DNA of 64,000 bases from JBBQVS01 sp038211295. Lineage in GTDB: Bacteria > Chloroflexota > Ktedonobacteria > Ktedonobacterales > Ktedonobacteraceae. This document shows, in pieces, positions 16,067 through 24,627 of the stretch; the first letter of the stretch is position 1, and each line of letters begins with the position of its first letter. The position numbers and the translations under genes are program-made. The notes below the pieces were generated by a model. It saw only the letters and a program-made list of their open reading frames with translations. It searched no databases and had not been told where the DNA came from. The DNA is taken from contig JBBQVS010000001.1 of NCBI GenBank assembly GCA_038211295.1, positions 1-64,000 on the forward strand. Direction: 5' to 3'.

Positions 16067-17770
16067 ATGAATCCCAGCAATCCTATTATTGTTCAAAGTG
16101 ACCGAACTATCCTGCTAGAAGTTGACCATCCATTGCACGCGGAGGCCAGGGATGCACTTGCGCAGTTCGCGGAAATAGAGAAATCGCCAGAGCATATTCA
16201 TACCTATCGCCTCTCGCCGCTCTCGTTGTGGAACGCGGCGGCGGGTGGCATGAGCGCAGCAACTATTCTTGAGCTTTTGACCCAATACAGCAAATACGCC
16301 ATTCCTTCAAATATAGCCGTTGATATTCGTGAGTCTATCAGCCGTTATGGACGTATCAAACTGATCCGTGAGGGAGATGCATTACTTTTGACCTCGCAGG
16401 ATGTCGCGTTGATTGTCGAAGTGATGCATCACAAGCGGACACAACCATACATTTTGCGGCAGATAGACCGTAATACTATTCAAGTCGATGCGTCACGGCG
16501 CGGGCATATCAAACAATCGCTTATTCACATGGGCTTTCCAGCAGAGGATTTAGCGGGTTATACTGACGGCTCAGCATTGCCACTCAAACTACTTTCGCCA
16601 ACACACCAGGGCAAAAACTTTGAGCCACGTGGCTATCAGTACGCCGCATCGTCCGCGTTCTATGCGGGCGGCTCGCCAAGCGGCGGGAGTGGTGTGGTCG
16701 TGCTACCTTGTGGCGCGGGTAAAACGATTGTCGGCCTTACAACAATGGCGGACATTCAACGCGCAACGCTCATTTTAACCCCAAACACCGTCGCGGTACG
16801 GCAATGGATTAGCGAAATACTCGATAAGACGGATATTCCGCCCGAAATGGTAGGAGAATATACAGGTGATCGCAAAGATATCTGTCCTATTACCGTAAGC
16901 ACCTATCAAATTCTGACCTATCGTCGCACTATCAAGCACGCCGATGGTACAGAAGAGGAAACGTATCCCCACTTCTCGCTCTTCACCAGTTATGACTGGG
17001 GCTTAATTGTTTACGACGAAGTGCACCTCCTGCCAGCTCCCGTTTTTCGCGTCACGGCTGAAATCCAAGTACGACGGCGGCTAGGTTTGACGGCGACACT
17101 TGTTCGCGAAGATGGACGAGAGGCGGATGTATTCAGTCTCATTGGCCCAAAGAAGTATGATGTTCCCTGGCGCGAACTGGAAAAACAAGGTTGGATTGCG
17201 ACTGCTGAATGCCACGAGATTCGGGTTGGCCTGAGTGAAGACGAGCAAATGAACTACGCTATGGCTGAGTTGCGCGAAAAGTATCGCATAGCCGCCGAAA
17301 CCCCCGCGAAACTGACGGTGGTACGTCATCTTGTAGAGCACCATGCAAACGACCAGATACTTATTATCGGACAGTACATCGACCAGCTTAAAGTGCTCTC
17401 GGAAGAACTGAACGCGCCTTTGCTGACTGGCAAAACTCCAAACGGGCAACGCGAGAAGTTGTATGAGAGATTTCGGCGCGGTGAGATTAAGCGTATGGTC
17501 GTAAGTAAAGTCGCGAATTTCGCAATTGACTTGCCTGATGCAAATGTTGCTATTCAAGTATCGGGAACATTTGGCTCGCGCCAGGAAGAAGCACAGCGTC
17601 TGGGACGCATTCTACGCCCCAAGAGCGATGGCGGTATGGCATACTTCTATTCAATCGTTACACGTGACACGCGCGATCAAGAATTTTCCGCCAATCGGCA
17701 ACTGTTCCTGACGGAGCAAGGCTATCGCTACGTTATCGAGGACGCAGAGGCGTTGTTAGCAGTAAAGTAA
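16067..17770 (+). CDS. XPB/Rad25-type DNA helicase
   Basis: 567 aa SF2 helicase, a bacterial homologue of eukaryotic and archaeal XPB. Residues ~1-180 are a winged N-terminal/damage-recognition-like region. Walker A is PCGAGKT (~213-219), motif II is DEVH (~317), motif III TATLVRED contains the XPB-specific RED residues (~347), and the C-terminal RecA domain ends with QEEAQRLGRILRPK. XPB proteins unwind DNA in repair and transcription; bacterial ones occur in scattered phyla and have 3'-5' helicase activity in characterised cases. No XPD or Bax1-like nuclease is next to it; a hydrolase-fold gene lies just upstream. Confidence 0.93.
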   Translation: MNPSNPIIVQSDRTILLEVDHPLHAEARDALAQFAEIEKSPEHIHTYRLSPLSLWNAAAGGMSAATILELLTQYSKYAIPSNIAVDIRESISRYGRIKLIREGDALLLTSQDVALIVEVMHHKRTQPYILRQIDRNTIQVDASRRGHIKQSLIHMGFPAEDLAGYTDGSALPLKLLSPTHQGKNFEPRGYQYAASSAFYAGGSPSGGSGVVVLPCGAGKTIVGLTTMADIQRATLILTPNTVAVRQWISEILDKTDIPPEMVGEYTGDRKDICPITVSTYQILTYRRTIKHADGTEEETYPHFSLFTSYDWGLIVYDEVHLLPAPVFRVTAEIQVRRRLGLTATLVREDGREADVFSLIGPKKYDVPWRELEKQGWIATAECHEIRVGLSEDEQMNYAMAELREKYRIAAETPAKLTVVRHLVEHHANDQILIIGQYIDQLKVLSEELNAPLLTGKTPNGQREKLYERFRRGEIKRMVVSKVANFAIDLPDANVAIQVSGTFGSRQEEAQRLGRILRPKSDGGMAYFYSIVTRDTRDQEFSANRQLFLTEQGYRYVIEDAEALLAVK

Positions 17771-17861
17771 GTGTCTTCGTGTCAGTATAGCTTGACACAA
17801 GCTACCGATGAGTGATATTTTGGGAAATAAGACGAAATTTTAATAGAACATAGAGGATGGC

Positions 17862-18197
17862 ATGGCAAAGAGCTATATCGACGTGACAGGTGAAGATTTT
17901 ACGGAAAAAATTCTGCAAGCACCACAACTGACAATTGTCAATTTTTCGGCAAATCAGGTGAGCGCATCACAAATATTAGAGCCAGAGTTTGAAGCGATCA
18001 GCAAAGAATATCAAGGTCGCGCCATCTTTGCGAAGCTAGATGTTACGGGCCAGGAAGAGCTGACCAGTCAGTGGAAGATTGAAGGAGTGCCAACGCTTGT
18101 TTTCTTTAAGAGTGGACAAGAGATTCACCGCATCAAAGGTATAATGATGCGTGACAAGCTGCGTCGTCAGATAGAAGGTGCTCTACTCGCGAACTAA
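17862..18197 (+). CDS. Thioredoxin-fold protein without redox cysteines
   Basis: 111 aa, the size of thioredoxin, with the thioredoxin strand/helix order, VTIVNFSA-like core strand, FAKLDV and the cis-proline loop EGVPTLVFFKSG. The WCGPC site is replaced by Q32-V-S-A-S36, and the protein contains no cysteine at all, so it cannot do disulfide exchange. It may act as a binding or scaffold protein. The start ATG follows GAGG at the right distance. It lies 91 bases after XPB and 41 before manA. Confidence 0.85.
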   Translation: MAKSYIDVTGEDFTEKILQAPQLTIVNFSANQVSASQILEPEFEAISKEYQGRAIFAKLDVTGQEELTSQWKIEGVPTLVFFKSGQEIHRIKGIMMRDKLRRQIEGALLAN

Positions 18198-18238
18198 AGC
18201 GGGTATACGAGTACGCTTCTTCACGTATTTTTATTCGT

Positions 18239-19291
18239 GTGAAGGGTAAGTTGGTCGTGGTACATATATATCCTATTCGCCTTGAAGCTTCGTTGCACGA
18301 AACGCTCTGGGGTGGTCGCACACTACAGGATGCTGGCTGGAAAAAACTCCCTGATGGCGATGTCGCTATTGGAGAGGCGTGGGAGACAGAAGTCAGTACG
18401 CTTGTACAAAATGGCTCGTATACAGGAGAACCATTGAGCAAACTTGTCGCTGAATGGGGAAACGCATTGCTTGGTGAACAGGCTGTTGCGGTCTTTGGAT
18501 CGCGCTTTCCCCTATTAGCAAAGTTCATTGACGCGCGTGCTAACCTTTCAGTGCAGGTTCATCCCAATGATAGCTACTCGGCACAGCATGAGCAGGGGAA
18601 ACTGGGCAAAACAGAGTTTTGGTATGTTCTTGCAGTCGAACCACAGGCAAAAATCGTCTATGGCTTCGCCCATGCAACAAGTAAAGAGGAAGTGCGTCAT
18701 GCTATCGAGCAGACGACACTTGAGACACTTTTGCACGAAGAGTTGGTCAGCGCGGGCGATGTTATCTTCGTTCCTGCTGGCACCGTTCACGCTATTTGTA
18801 GTGGTGTACTGCTGTACGAGTTGCAAGAGTATTCTGATGTGACCTACCGTATGTACGACTATGGGCGCGTAACGGCCGCTGGCACGCCACGCGAACTTCA
18901 TGTCGAACGCTCACTTGCTATTTCAGATTATAGTGCAGTACAGCGGGTGAAAGCCAGACCTGTCACACTGCTGGGTGGCCCCACGTATGAGGAGCGTTGT
19001 CTAGTCGCATGTCGCTACTTTGTAACGCGTGAGTTGCTCCTGAAAGGGGGAGGAAGCCTACAACGGGAGACCAATGGTAGTTGTATCATTCTTTCGTCAC
19101 TGGGAGCGGAGATACAGGTACGTTATGGCGATACATTCTCACAAAGCGAAATGTTGACGCGTGGACAGACTATGGTGTTGCCAGCAGCATTGGGGGCGTA
19201 CCGTATCGAAGGTACTGGCGCACTGCTCTTCTCATATGTGCCACGTTCTGATGATGCTGCGTTGATCGCATGGCAAAAAGACAACAAATAA
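18239..19291 (+). CDS. manA: Mannose-6-phosphate isomerase, class I
   Basis: 350 aa. It interconverts mannose 6-phosphate and fructose 6-phosphate, feeding GDP-mannose and glycan synthesis. Zinc ligands are visible in VQVHPND (Gln/His), in KTEFWYVL (Glu), and in the later His of PAGTVHAI; YELQEYSDVTYRMYDYGR is the family signature near the active site. The GTG start at 18239 is the longest; a GAAGGG site at 18241-18246 suggests translation may begin at GTG 18257. A terminator follows. Confidence 0.93.
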   Translation: MKGKLVVVHIYPIRLEASLHETLWGGRTLQDAGWKKLPDGDVAIGEAWETEVSTLVQNGSYTGEPLSKLVAEWGNALLGEQAVAVFGSRFPLLAKFIDARANLSVQVHPNDSYSAQHEQGKLGKTEFWYVLAVEPQAKIVYGFAHATSKEEVRHAIEQTTLETLLHEELVSAGDVIFVPAGTVHAICSGVLLYELQEYSDVTYRMYDYGRVTAAGTPRELHVERSLAISDYSAVQRVKARPVTLLGGPTYEERCLVACRYFVTRELLLKGGGSLQRETNGSCIILSSLGAEIQVRYGDTFSQSEMLTRGQTMVLPAALGAYRIEGTGALLFSYVPRSDDAALIAWQKDNK

Positions 19292-19303
19292 CCAGAGAAT
19301 GAG

Positions 19304-19341
19304 TGTAGGGGTGCATCGTTACAGTGTATCCCTACATTTTT
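19304..19341 (+). terminator. Terminator after manA
   Basis: TGTAGGGGTGCA and TGTATCCCTACA form an 11-12 base-pair stem around a 9-base loop, followed by TTTTT. Confidence 0.75.
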
Positions 19342-19348
19342 GTAATTT

Positions 19349-19792
19349 CTACTCTTTGCGCCGCTTTTTGCGTTCTTCTTCGAGGTCGGTGATCGTACCT
19401 TCGACAACGTTTGGTGGTTCTTCCGCTTCGGCTCTCATAAAAGGTGACGTGGAGTGGCGCGGAGACACAAAGGTACGCTGCATATGGCTTACATCCGAGA
19501 TTGTCTGAGAAATGGTTGTACTCACGTTGATCGCGAAAAGTACGCCATACAGTCCTGCCCAGACGACCAGACCGACCAGTAATGTGATAACACCTGCAAC
19601 AATGCCGTTCGTGATGCCGCTTACTTTCCCACTCAGGTAAGTTTCATATATACCCATCCCGATAACAGGTATCCAGAAAAAGCGTACCAGCACCTTTAGT
19701 AACCAGTGGAGAAACCACCATATTGCCTTTACTGGATCAGAAGGCATGTTCCAAGGTGGAAAAATTGCTCTTTTTGTTCTAATATTTCTCAC
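19349..19792 (-). CDS. Small membrane protein, unknown function
   Basis: 147 aa. Two hydrophobic segments (~22-48, AIWWFLHWLLKVLVRFFWIP; ~60-88, IVAGVITLLVGLVVWAGLYG) and a charged C-terminal tail ending EEERKKRRKE. No motif of known function. It is separated by ~80 bases from the glycosyltransferase gene upstream on the same strand and could share its transcript. Confidence 0.6.
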   Translation of the reverse strand: MRNIRTKRAIFPPWNMPSDPVKAIWWFLHWLLKVLVRFFWIPVIGMGIYETYLSGKVSGITNGIVAGVITLLVGLVVWAGLYGVLFAINVSTTISQTISDVSHMQRTFVSPRHSTSPFMRAEAEEPPNVVEGTITDLEEERKKRRKE

Positions 19793-19871
19793 AATAGCCT
19801 CTTTTGCACAGCACTCCCTGCACTAATACACCTATTGTACCAGTGTCTGAGTGCGAATGCTAGTACATCTA

Positions 19872-22010
19872 TCACGTTGACGCGATAGGAATAGCTATTG
19901 TTTCTACTCCACTTATAGTTGTGAGTGTCCGCCATGGCGAAACTTTCGTGCGATACGTCTCGAAAGTAATTGATCCATAAACGAGTTTCTCCGAGTTCTC
20001 TTCATACGCTCGCACCTTCAACATTAGGTCAGTCTGACCGTTCTTCGCTATTGTTGGCCTGTTCACCGCGATAAGCACTTGATCGCCAGCTTGCATTGAA
20101 GTGAAGGCACACACACTATGGCTACCAGATTGCGCGGTATCGTATTTGTATACTTTTTCGTCAGCAGGTTGAGCGGAGCGGATCATGCGCCAGCGCGTGA
20201 CAAGCATTGGTGCGCCATTAAAACTAAACGGGTGCGCTGCTGGGTCAAGTAATTGTAGATCACTCGCGAAGTTGCCCATGCTACCCATTCGTTTTCCTAC
20301 CGTAGGCTGTACAATATACAATCTGAAAGGTGCGCCGCTTATGCGTTTGGGTCGTGTGACTATCGTTGCCTGAGCAAAGTGCGTGAGCAGTGCATCAACA
20401 AATGTACTATATGGCCCCACAAGCATAACCGATGCTTCGTTGGGAGGCAAAACAACGCACCTCTCGGCATCAAATACTGTTACAGGCGTTTGTAGTTGTC
20501 CACTCAAGTAGCGTAGTGCCGCCTGCGTCGCTCTATCAGAAGAGACGTATACTCGTTTGAAGTGATGTTGTTGAGCAACCTGATCGGCTGTATGAAGGGC
20601 GGTTTGCAATGAGTTCAGGTCTGTATAATAGGGGTTCGAGAGAGCTGTATCTTTGAAATTTCCACGAATGAGATCGAGCGTTCCCGCCGTGCTTCCCGCG
20701 AGTTGCGCCAGGACACAGAGGGCGGAGATACCATACAGGCCGTAGCGTCCGATACGCGCCCAGGGAACATGTATCTTGTTCCATACAACATTAGTCGCGA
20801 ACAGAAGACCAACGAAAATAAACGGCCCCGGCATCAGGATAATCATGTAGTGGACATATAAGCCAATCGAGTGCCGTATTAGGGCGAGCAGTGGTATTAT
20901 CTGCCAGACAAGCAGCACAACCAGACCACACCGATAGGGAGTGGCACGAAATTGGAGGATATAGTCATACACAACACGCCAGAAGGAACGCTTCGCGGAT
21001 GCTTGTTCTGATGATGAAAATGAGGAACGCGCGGAAGGTATAAGAGCTGAAAGCAGCGCAGTAACGGCACCACCAATAAGTAGTACAATCATTACAGGCA
21101 GAACCCATGTCAAATATGGAATCAAGGGGCTAAGCACAGCGTGAGCATCGGGCTGTTTTGTGAAATCGTAGGGACTAAAAAAGAGTGAGTAGAAGTTCCA
21201 TACCTTTTCATCAATGACAACAGGTTGTTTGGTCACAGTAAGCAAGACACGAACATCGACAAAATGGGTAGAAACTTCCCAGAGAACATAGGGGAAGTAG
21301 GCAATCAACAGACCGAGTGAACCAAACAGCAAGTCACGCCAGCGTAATGTTTTGGGAGCAAGCAACAACGTCAACGCGAGTGGGAAAACAAGCATCACGC
21401 TGGACGCGTGTAATTGCACGAGAATGCCTAGCAAAAAAATAGCAGGGCCAAGCCAGCCTTTTTTGCGCTCGACAGCACCTCGAAAGAGTGTAAAAAAGAA
21501 GAGCATGGTAAAGAGCGGCAGTAAATTTTGGTTCCAGATAAAACGCGAATAAAAAATTGGACGCGCCGCAACTGCATAGAGCAGTGATGCAACCGTCGCC
21601 GCGGCACGTCCATAATAGCGACGCATAAACATGTAGGTTAGCAGAACAGAAAGCGTCATCAGAACACCAACCATGACCGATCCCCACAGGGGGTTAGCAC
21701 TGAAGGCGGCTGGCACCATGAAAAAATAAATAATCGCGGGCGGGTTATAAATACCAATCGAGGCAATATTGCTTGTGGCGACAAGCATTCCATGGCTCAC
21801 GGCATCGTGAGCCATGCGAAACACGGCAGCTTGGTCATCGTCGAACTCGGTTGCCTTAATGCCATAAAGCCGCAACAGACCAGCGACGAGAACAATAATA
21901 TATATCTCCCAGCTAAAAAGCCATGAGCGAAACGAAACGAACCACGCAGAACGCGAGTCTTGCGTACTGACTGTAAGTGGCGAAGGTTCTTTTATGATAG
22001 AAGATTTCAC
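19872..22010 (-). CDS. Membrane glycosyltransferase, ArnT/PMT-like (GT-C fold)
   Basis: 712 aa. About 11-12 TM segments fill residues ~30-450, followed by an outer domain of ~250 residues. The first outer loop has the acidic motif TEFDDDQAA, as in GT39/GT83 enzymes that use polyprenyl-phosphate sugars. The C-terminal part contains a segment like those of dolichyl-phosphate-mannose-dependent transferases (YVSSDRATQAALRYLSG). It probably moves a sugar from a lipid carrier onto a wall polymer or protein outside the cell. Its ATG overlaps the thrC stop by 4 bases, so it is the last cistron of the amino acid operon. Confidence 0.8.
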   Translation of the reverse strand: MKSSIIKEPSPLTVSTQDSRSAWFVSFRSWLFSWEIYIIVLVAGLLRLYGIKATEFDDDQAAVFRMAHDAVSHGMLVATSNIASIGIYNPPAIIYFFMVPAAFSANPLWGSVMVGVLMTLSVLLTYMFMRRYYGRAAATVASLLYAVAARPIFYSRFIWNQNLLPLFTMLFFFTLFRGAVERKKGWLGPAIFLLGILVQLHASSVMLVFPLALTLLLAPKTLRWRDLLFGSLGLLIAYFPYVLWEVSTHFVDVRVLLTVTKQPVVIDEKVWNFYSLFFSPYDFTKQPDAHAVLSPLIPYLTWVLPVMIVLLIGGAVTALLSALIPSARSSFSSSEQASAKRSFWRVVYDYILQFRATPYRCGLVVLLVWQIIPLLALIRHSIGLYVHYMIILMPGPFIFVGLLFATNVVWNKIHVPWARIGRYGLYGISALCVLAQLAGSTAGTLDLIRGNFKDTALSNPYYTDLNSLQTALHTADQVAQQHHFKRVYVSSDRATQAALRYLSGQLQTPVTVFDAERCVVLPPNEASVMLVGPYSTFVDALLTHFAQATIVTRPKRISGAPFRLYIVQPTVGKRMGSMGNFASDLQLLDPAAHPFSFNGAPMLVTRWRMIRSAQPADEKVYKYDTAQSGSHSVCAFTSMQAGDQVLIAVNRPTIAKNGQTDLMLKVRAYEENSEKLVYGSITFETYRTKVSPWRTLTTISGVETIAIPIAST

Positions 22011-23488
22011 TGGGACAAAACACTCCTTACCGCATCAAGTGTTGGCTTAACAACGATACCGCTGCCGCCCTGGGGCATCCCTGTTTGACTATCCTTCAAA
22101 AGCGTCCCTGTCAGCACGCCAACAACACGCTCATCGTGCTTGATAACCCCACGCTCGACAAGCTGGCGCACGCCTGCAAGCGTAGCGGCGGAGGCGGGTT
22201 CACATCCAATACCCGAACGATCTATGACTGCTTTAGCCGCCAGAATCTGCGCGTCAGTCACGGACTCGACAATACCATCGCTCTCTTCAATCACGCGCCG
22301 CGCACGGGTGTAGCTCACCGGATTGCCAATCTTGATCGCGGTAGCAACTGTTTCGGCATGTAGAGAGAAGCGTTCGGTAAACTTGCCCACATAGCTGCGA
22401 TAAAATGGGTTCGCGCCTTCAGCCTGAATTGCAGCGATGCGTGGCATATGGCTAATAAGCCCTAGCTGATATGCCTGACGGAACGCCTTGCCAATCGCGG
22501 AAGTATTGCCGAGATTGCCAGCAGGCAGCACCAGCCAGTCCGGTGCTTGCCAGTCGAGCTGTTGTAGCACCTCGAAACCAATCGCTTTTTGTCCCTCGAC
22601 ACGAAACGGGTTCAACGAGTTGAGCAGATAGATACCCAGTTCGTTACAGACGTGTTCAACCAGCCGCATCGCGTCATCAAAGTCGCCCTCAATCTGCACC
22701 GTTGTCGCGCCATAAGCGAGCGTTTGAGCAAGCTTGCCGCCCGCAACATTTCCGGCAGGTAAAAACACAATTCCACGCATTCCGGCCTGAGCAGCATATG
22801 ACGCAAGCGAGGCCGACGTATTGCCTGTTGAGGCACACGCAACCGCTCTAGCACCCATCACATTCGCCATTGTAATGCCTACTGTCATGCCGCGATCTTT
22901 GAAACTACCCGTGGGATTTTCGCCCTCGTGCTTCAAGAAAAATCGGTCTAACCCGGCGTATTGTCCGATCTGACGATGCCCGATACGTCCCGCGCCACAG
23001 TTTTCCATGCCAACGGGATACAGAGTTGTGTTGCCTTCGGGATGGCTGATGACATACTCGTCAGGAACAGGCAAAATGAGTTCCCGGTATCGCCAGACAC
23101 CGCTTGCGTCAAGCAGGTGCTTATCCGTGCTGATAGCCCAGAGCGGAGGCGCGGTGATGCGCTCGTCGAAAAGCTGCCGCCAGCCCGCGCCACCTGCTGG
23201 TAGTGTATCGGTAGTAATATCAAGAATATCTATTGCATGTGCCTGGCTGGGGTGAGTAAAGAGTGTCTCGACATCGAGCACACCACCGCAATCGCAGCGA
23301 TAGCGTGGTTGCGGCAACACGGATTGCCCTGGCTCTATCGCTGGATAGAGGGCAAGGCATTCAACGCAACGTAAATGAGTAGAAGCGAGAGCTTGTGCAA
23401 CCGCGTGAGTTGCTTGTGCCGAATGTAGAGAATTACTTTCCTCGCCCGCCCCCTGGCTTGGCGGGAGACCAGTAGAATTGATCACCAT
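22007..23488 (-). CDS. thrC: Threonine synthase
   Basis: 493 aa PLP enzyme that converts O-phosphohomoserine to threonine. PLP lysine lies in NPTGSFKDRG; CASTGNTSASLASY binds the cofactor phosphate; PAGNLGNTSAIGKA and CEPASAATLAG are family signatures. The N-terminus (38-75) carries a zinc-ribbon-like four-cysteine stretch (LRCVECL...YRCDCGG), common in one class of threonine synthases. The start lies 56 bases inside the end of thrB, with AAAGGAAG upstream, so the two are translationally coupled. Confidence 0.95.
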   Translation of the reverse strand: MVINSTGLPPSQGAGEESNSLHSAQATHAVAQALASTHLRCVECLALYPAIEPGQSVLPQPRYRCDCGGVLDVETLFTHPSQAHAIDILDITTDTLPAGGAGWRQLFDERITAPPLWAISTDKHLLDASGVWRYRELILPVPDEYVISHPEGNTTLYPVGMENCGAGRIGHRQIGQYAGLDRFFLKHEGENPTGSFKDRGMTVGITMANVMGARAVACASTGNTSASLASYAAQAGMRGIVFLPAGNVAGGKLAQTLAYGATTVQIEGDFDDAMRLVEHVCNELGIYLLNSLNPFRVEGQKAIGFEVLQQLDWQAPDWLVLPAGNLGNTSAIGKAFRQAYQLGLISHMPRIAAIQAEGANPFYRSYVGKFTERFSLHAETVATAIKIGNPVSYTRARRVIEESDGIVESVTDAQILAAKAVIDRSGIGCEPASAATLAGVRQLVERGVIKHDERVVGVLTGTLLKDSQTGMPQGGSGIVVKPTLDAVRSVLSQ

Positions 23489-24467
23489 GACGTGCGCTCA
23501 CTTCCTTTCGTATACGGCTACGCGACGAATTGAGGACGCGTGCTCCATTCTGATCTGCGCGTAATATTCTGCTTGTTCCCACGACACCTGCGGCGCGGGC
23601 AGTGGTTTCCATCGCTCGCAATATTTCGTTGAAACGCGAACTCGCAAGAGCGATCAGCGATGAACCGCCACCAGAAAGGCAGGCACCATACGCTCCTGCT
23701 GCAATGGCGGCATTGATGATTTCTGGCATCGCGGGAAACAGAGCTTGACGATAGGGCTGGTGCAAACGATCTTGCATCGCCTCGCCAATGACCTCGTAGC
23801 GGCCCATCTGTAGCGCGGTCAAGAGAAGAGCCACACGTCCAGTATTGAAGGTCACATCAGCCTTTGAGTAACTCGTTGGCAACAGCTTGCGACCTGCTAT
23901 CGTATCCATTGGAAACGAGGGAGTAAAGATTACGGCCTTCAAGGCATCGGGAAAAGGTGCTTTGATTGCGTGAATCTTTCCTTCCATATTGGTTGTTGCC
24001 ACAAGCCCACCTAGCAAAGCGGGTGCCACATTGTCGGGGTGGTTTCCCGCCTCGGCCTCTACCGCGAGTTCGAGCAAATCCTCTTTTGATACGGCCATTC
24101 CCCTTACACGCAGCCACTCATTCGCGGCAACAAGGCCACCTACAACGGCAGTCGCGCTACTCCCAAGCCCACAGCCGGGCGGAATGTTGGTCGTCATACG
24201 AATGCGAACGGATGGAGCAGCTATGTTCGCCCGCTCGAAGAGGAGAGAGAATGAACGAAAAAACAGGTTGTCCGCGCCTGTCGAGAGGTCGGATCCCAGA
24301 ATGCCTTCAATTTCAATTGTTGGCTGCTGAGGGTCGCCTTTACTCTCTTCAACCTCAAAGCGGTTATACAACTGCAAGGCCAGGCCAAGACTATCGAAGC
24401 CGGGGCCAAGATTAGCGGACGTGGCGGGCGTTAAGACAGTAACTGAGACAGGTAATACCAGTGCCAT
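23433..24467 (-). CDS. thrB: Homoserine kinase
   Basis: 344 aa GHMP kinase. It phosphorylates homoserine for threonine synthase, encoded just downstream. Motifs: VLTPATSANLGPGFDSLG at the N-terminus, the phosphate loop IPPGCGLGSSATA, and motif 3 GACLSGGGSSLIAL near the C-terminus. ATG 24467 was chosen because AAGGCAGG ends 9 bases upstream; a TTG at 24476 directly touches that site. The C-terminal ~30 residues (basic, GGGRGK end) overlap the thrC start and look like an extension beyond the family core. Confidence 0.94.
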   Translation of the reverse strand: MALVLPVSVTVLTPATSANLGPGFDSLGLALQLYNRFEVEESKGDPQQPTIEIEGILGSDLSTGADNLFFRSFSLLFERANIAAPSVRIRMTTNIPPGCGLGSSATAVVGGLVAANEWLRVRGMAVSKEDLLELAVEAEAGNHPDNVAPALLGGLVATTNMEGKIHAIKAPFPDALKAVIFTPSFPMDTIAGRKLLPTSYSKADVTFNTGRVALLLTALQMGRYEVIGEAMQDRLHQPYRQALFPAMPEIINAAIAAGAYGACLSGGGSSLIALASSRFNEILRAMETTARAAGVVGTSRILRADQNGARVLNSSRSRIRKEVSARHGDQFYWSPAKPGGGRGK

Positions 24468-24576
24468 CGCTAGCAACCTGCCTTTCTGATGACCGATGCA
24501 TGATTTATCCTCTTCTAAACAACTATTCTACCATATTTTGTGTCACAACAAACTATTCCGGGACAAAAGTCATATA

Positions 24577-24614
24577 CGCGAACGCTTCATTGCGCGGCAC
24601 TTCTCGCGTTCGCG
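24577..24614 (-). repeat. Hairpin between leuA and thrB
   Basis: Arms CGCGAACGC and GCGTTCGCG (9 bases) around a 20-base loop, in the 160-base gap. No T-run follows, so it may set mRNA stability or differential expression rather than end transcription. Confidence 0.4.
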
Positions 24615-24627
24615 ATGCTTAACACAG

